Shown: in pieces, positions 6,944-10,439 of the stretch | How the letters are laid out: every line of letters starts with the position of its first letter | Numbering within the stretch: position 1 is the stretch's first letter | From: Gammaproteobacteria bacterium | GTDB taxonomy: Bacteria > Pseudomonadota > Gammaproteobacteria > DSM-16500 | Direction of reading: 5' to 3' | Length of the DNA: 10,439 nt | Assembly (NCBI GenBank): GCA_013287025.1 | Contig: JABDEN010000055.1 | Coordinates: 1 to 10,439 of the forward strand | The notes under the pieces: generated by a model | Seen by the model: the letters and a program-made list of their open reading frames with translations, nothing else | Told to the model about the DNA's origin: nothing | Database searches by the model: none | Translations under genes and position numbers: made by a program

Positions 6944-9900
6944 AAACCATCACACCTTCATTTTTCTTCTGCGGCGATTCTTCTATTTCTTGACTATTCT
7001 CCCTCTCCTTTCTCCTAATAAACCGCTCACAATAATCGATGATTTGCGAAGGGTTCAATTTTTCCAAATTCCTTTCTATGACAGGCGTCAGAAATTGAAT
7101 GCCACCATTTCGATCCCACATAAACAATTCATCCAACATTTTTGGATTATCGGCAAATTTTTGTAAAACCTCTTCTGCCTTTTCATAGCGATAAGGCGTG
7201 CAACCAAATTTGGTTATCATACTTTTAATCAAAAACGGTAAAAGCGTTGCTTCATCCACTTTCGGCAAATATTGAAAATTCTCAAAGTCTGCGACTGATA
7301 GCGTTTTCGAATGGATACCATTATTATCTCGCCAGAAAGCCGTAACAAGTTTACCATCCGTTTCTGCAATAATCGTATCATTAGGAATTTCTAATGGCTC
7401 TTTTCCTTCAGGAATCGATTGAACACGCCGAAACCTTACCTGTAATCGATAAGCTAATATATAAAATAAAGTGGATTTATCCGGGTATTTTTCGATAATA
7501 GCTTTCATCTCCGTCATGAATTCTAAAACGCGTTTTTCATACTCGAAATTTTTCTTCAACGATTTACCATAAAATTCAATCCATTGTTTTTCATTTTTGA
7601 TCATATCAATTAAGGTAATAAACAAACTATCTGAACAGTAATAAAAATCATTTGGTTGTGTTTTTACAATGTCATTTATCCAATATGACCGGCCCTCCCA
7701 TCCTTCCCATGAGCCATAATTTTTATAGGCAAGTCTCGCAGATCGGCCGGCACCCATATCCATATCTGTTAAATTCCAAATATATTTTGACATGTCGTAT
7801 CCTTTCACGGATTCATGCAGATTTCGTAAATATCGAATGATAGGCTTAATCGTAATTGCACCATTTCTCCAACAATGAAACATATCATGTCCGGAAACCT
7901 GCGACGCGTGGACTTTAGAAAGCTCGTGCGGACTTGGTGTCAAGACTAAATCCGGATGTTGTAATTCCACAGGTCTTGCTTGTTTGCTCATCCCAATAAC
8001 ATATTCGGTTTCATCCAATTTACGAATCAATCGCGTGGAAACTTGTCCTGCAGTAAAAAATGGATCCGTCGAATCACTACCATGCATCGCAAATTGTAAG
8101 GCATTGAATGAGGCAATGGTTGGAATAATTTTACAAACGACCGGACTTTCCGGATTATTTTCATCATAATTGGGTGAAAGTTCAACACAAGGATCTTGAT
8201 CGCCAACTGCTAAAGTAGCAACTAATAATCTCGGCGTTTCGCGCTCTGTATCGATACCAGGTTTTTGTAAATAAAATTCTTTTAAATCGGGATAACAACT
8301 TAATACCTTATCAATGAACTTATCTGTTTTTTCCGTGTTATATGCCCCAATTAATGAAGTGTAATCATTTAAAAGGTTAGTTTTTTCTTCTTCACTCAAA
8401 GGCAATTTTTTAATAAATTTGCCCATGAGTTCTTGAAATTTTTCAAGTCCGCGAAGATATAATCCATGTTTTAACCCATCACAAAAAAAGACCAACTCAA
8501 ATTTTCTCGAAAAATCAATGCCAAAATAGCCACGTTCATGTTTTGGCAAATATTTAAGAGAAGCTTTAAAATTATCTATTCTAAAATTTGTCGAATAACT
8601 AATAGTATCCGGGGAATAAGGCCCTTTTTCATCATAACTATATTGTTTCAATTCTGAGGTGCGTTTATCATCTTTAAAAATATCCTTTGCTTGATATAAA
8701 AAATAGGCCGTCGCCATTTCTCGTACTGTAATTCTTTTTTGACGGAGAATTTTATATAAATTACGCTCAAATTCTGGATCCTTGTAGTCCATTGCCAACC
8801 ATTCGCCTGCTTTAATTTTTTTTGCATGTTCTTCTGATTTAAAGCCTGCGGGTTCTTGAATAAAACGCATGGATAAGGGATTTTTTAATGTTTCACTATA
8901 TTTAATCTTGTAATCACTAGGATGTCTTTTTCGCCATTGTCTCTGAAAAATGCGCGCTGCGGTTTCTCGATAAATATTATCAAACATTTTTCTGTAGCCG
9001 GAATTTTTTTGCATTTCGTCAACAGTAACTTTTTTAAATTTGATATTTTTCTTCGAATCTTCATATTCTTTTATTTTATCTGGATCATGTTGTAATAGCG
9101 CCACAAAAGTATCACGATATCCTTCTTGATAGGAAAAATCTATTAAACGGTAAGGATCGATAGAGGAAAGCTTACATCCTTTTTTTATCAACAAATCGAC
9201 GCATTCAGGAAAATTATGATGAACTGCGTAACTTAATAAATCTTCGCCATTTTTCATTTTAGTATTAATATCAGCATCATGTTTTAACAATAAATCAACA
9301 ATTTTTGGATGATTTTTTTGAACAGCAATATTAAGCGCGCTTCCCAATTGACTTTTCGCATCCAATTCAGCTTTATTATTCAGCAACATTTGAATGATAT
9401 CGACATGGCCTTGTTCTGCTGCAAAATGAATCGCTGTTTTATCCTCACTTGTTTTAAGTCTTGGATTAGCCTTTTGCTCTAAAAGTTTTTTTACATTCCC
9501 ATGACGACCATGCAAAGATGCCGTCATTAAAGCTGTGCTGCCTCCATCACTATACATAGGCGAATTAACATTCGCTTTTCTTTCTATCATTTTTTGCAGT
9601 AAATCAACATTTGAATGGATTGACGCAAGGACTAAAGCCTTAGGATCGGTGCAGTTAGCTTTTTGTTCTATCAAATATTCCGCAATCTCACTTTGATTTT
9701 TATTTAATGCCACCATGAGAGGTGTATATTCATGAAAAGCCTCCTCAATGTTCGCACGTGCGAGCAGAAGCGTTTTTACCATCTCCATATTTCCCTGATT
9801 AATGGCAATATAAAGTGGAGTTTCGTCATGAGACTTTTGATTGATATTGATATTTTGATAGGAAAGAATTTTTTTGACGAGAGGTAAAGATCCACCCATT

Positions 9901-10403
9901 ACCGCGGAATAAAGCGCATTTTGTCCATTACTTCCTACAATACTAGGATCAACCTTACGATCCAACAACGCCTCGACAAGTTCAATTTGTTTATTTTGTA
10001 GTGCCATCATGAGAGGCGTTTTAGGATAAGTTTCTTTTGTCCATTGATTTGGATCGGCTTTATGATTTAATAATAGCAATGCTAATGCTGTGTTTCCATT
10101 TTTCTCCGCATCGACAAGGAATGCTTCGCCCATTTCATTTTTTTCATTAGGATTTGCACCATTTTTTAAATATTTTTCGACAATTTCTAATGCATTATTT
10201 TCTAATGCGGCCTTATATAACTGCGGTAATTCAAATCCTGCAATTCCTAGCGCCAAAATTAATTTTGAAGTAAGGCGTGACGGAATTTTTTGGAGAAATT
10301 CTCCTAATTCTGATTCTGTATAATCGGTTTCAATTTCAGTAAAAAAATTGTCAGTAGTGTTATTACTAAAACTTAATATAGTTTTATAAGAGTCTTTTGA
10401 CAT
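6942..10403 (-). CDS. Large ankyrin-repeat protein, candidate secreted effector with an unrecognised C-terminal region
   Basis: A 1153-residue protein with no signal peptide or obvious membrane helix. Residues 1-59 are a short leader. About 12 ankyrin repeats fill residues 60-447; the clearest are at 128-158, 192-223, 320-351 (KTAIHFAAEQGHVDIIQMLL) and 352-383. Ankyrin repeats bind proteins and are frequent in effectors of intracellular bacteria. A basic IQ-like segment AARIFQRQWRKRH is at 482-494. The remaining 650 or so residues match no family I recognise; they hold a His/Asp cluster (H826, H832, H839, D840, H843) and an aromatic-rich stretch at 896-908. The tail is Glu-rich (E1133, E1135, E1139, E1141, E1142) with Val at -3, like Dot/Icm signals. 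The ATG at 10403 has only a poor ribosome site, and its frame is open to the window edge, so the protein may start further upstream. It is convergent to mltB. By eye the ankyrin half is more A/T-rich than the envelope genes. Host-cell delivery is inference. Confidence 0.85.
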   Translation of the reverse strand: MSKDSYKTILSFSNNTTDNFFTEIETDYTESELGEFLQKIPSRLTSKLILALGIAGFELPQLYKAALENNALEIVEKYLKNGANPNEKNEMGEAFLVDAEKNGNTALALLLLNHKADPNQWTKETYPKTPLMMALQNKQIELVEALLDRKVDPSIVGSNGQNALYSAVMGGSLPLVKKILSYQNININQKSHDETPLYIAINQGNMEMVKTLLLARANIEEAFHEYTPLMVALNKNQSEIAEYLIEQKANCTDPKALVLASIHSNVDLLQKMIERKANVNSPMYSDGGSTALMTASLHGRHGNVKKLLEQKANPRLKTSEDKTAIHFAAEQGHVDIIQMLLNNKAELDAKSQLGSALNIAVQKNHPKIVDLLLKHDADINTKMKNGEDLLSYAVHHNFPECVDLLIKKGCKLSSIDPYRLIDFSYQEGYRDTFVALLQHDPDKIKEYEDSKKNIKFKKVTVDEMQKNSGYRKMFDNIYRETAARIFQRQWRKRHPSDYKIKYSETLKNPLSMRFIQEPAGFKSEEHAKKIKAGEWLAMDYKDPEFERNLYKILRQKRITVREMATAYFLYQAKDIFKDDKRTSELKQYSYDEKGPYSPDTISYSTNFRIDNFKASLKYLPKHERGYFGIDFSRKFELVFFCDGLKHGLYLRGLEKFQELMGKFIKKLPLSEEEKTNLLNDYTSLIGAYNTEKTDKFIDKVLSCYPDLKEFYLQKPGIDTERETPRLLVATLAVGDQDPCVELSPNYDENNPESPVVCKIIPTIASFNALQFAMHGSDSTDPFFTAGQVSTRLIRKLDETEYVIGMSKQARPVELQHPDLVLTPSPHELSKVHASQVSGHDMFHCWRNGAITIKPIIRYLRNLHESVKGYDMSKYIWNLTDMDMGAGRSARLAYKNYGSWEGWEGRSYWINDIVKTQPNDFYYCSDSLFITLIDMIKNEKQWIEFYGKSLKKNFEYEKRVLEFMTEMKAIIEKYPDKSTLFYILAYRLQVRFRRVQSIPEGKEPLEIPNDTIIAETDGKLVTAFWRDNNGIHSKTLSVADFENFQYLPKVDEATLLPFLIKSMITKFGCTPYRYEKAEEVLQKFADNPKMLDELFMWDRNGGIQFLTPVIERNLEKLNPSQIIDYCERFIRRKERENSQEIEESPQKKNEGVMV

Positions 10404-10439
10404 GATGATTTTTTCTGTTGTAATCGTATTTTGAAGGTA

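Noticed and set aside
6785..7018. 77-residue + strand open frame starting MSAPFSKGG
   Set aside because: It translates the two palindromic repeats and the antisense of the ankyrin C-terminus; no ribosome site or protein-like pattern. Spurious.
10404..10439. Promoter or regulatory box upstream of the ankyrin gene
   Set aside because: Only 36 bases are available; a TACGAT-like hexamer (- strand, 10423-10428) is seen but the -35 region is off the window, and the reading frame itself stays open here.

Overview
The window looks like chromosome of an AT-rich gammaproteobacterium, probably host-associated and perhaps of the Legionellales (Legionella/Coxiella type). The reasons are the gammaproteobacterial PBP2-RodA-MltB gene order, a PagL-like outer-membrane lipid A deacylase relative, a very large ankyrin-repeat protein with a Glu-rich C-terminus like that of Dot/Icm substrates, and many palindromic intergenic repeats. 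The taxonomic call is inference: no rRNA, tRNA or other marker gene is present.

Layout. Bases 2-1739 (+): the 3' part of an HtpX-type M48 membrane metalloprotease, whose end overlaps the start of ferrochelatase (hemH). Bases 1743-1851: a 100-bp inverted repeat with a TATAAT box just beyond it. Bases 1909-2445 (+): a small secreted outer-membrane beta-barrel protein of the PagL family that lacks the canonical catalytic Glu. Bases 2448-2629: a 182-bp near-continuous palindrome. Bases 2650-6681 (+): a tight mrdA-mrdB-mltB operon for cell elongation, comprising a transpeptidase, a glycosyltransferase and a lytic transglycosylase. Bases 6691-6943: two unrelated palindromic elements back to back, the second followed by six T residues and so a possible terminator. 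Bases 6942-10403 (-): one convergent 1153-residue gene with about 12 ankyrin repeats and a roughly 700-residue C-terminal region that I do not recognise.

How the parts work together. The + strand genes concern the envelope and housekeeping: membrane protein quality control, the last step of haem synthesis, lipid A remodelling, and building the lateral wall. PBP2 and RodA form the rod-complex synthase and MltB cleaves the same peptidoglycan. The ankyrin gene is accessory. It lies where some relatives carry rlpA and dacA after mltB, it is on the opposite strand, and it has features expected of a protein delivered into a eukaryotic host cell. It is the best candidate here for undescribed biology. 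The second interest is the set of four structured intergenic elements, each starting or ending within about 10 bases of a stop codon. One of them carries internal base-pair covariation.
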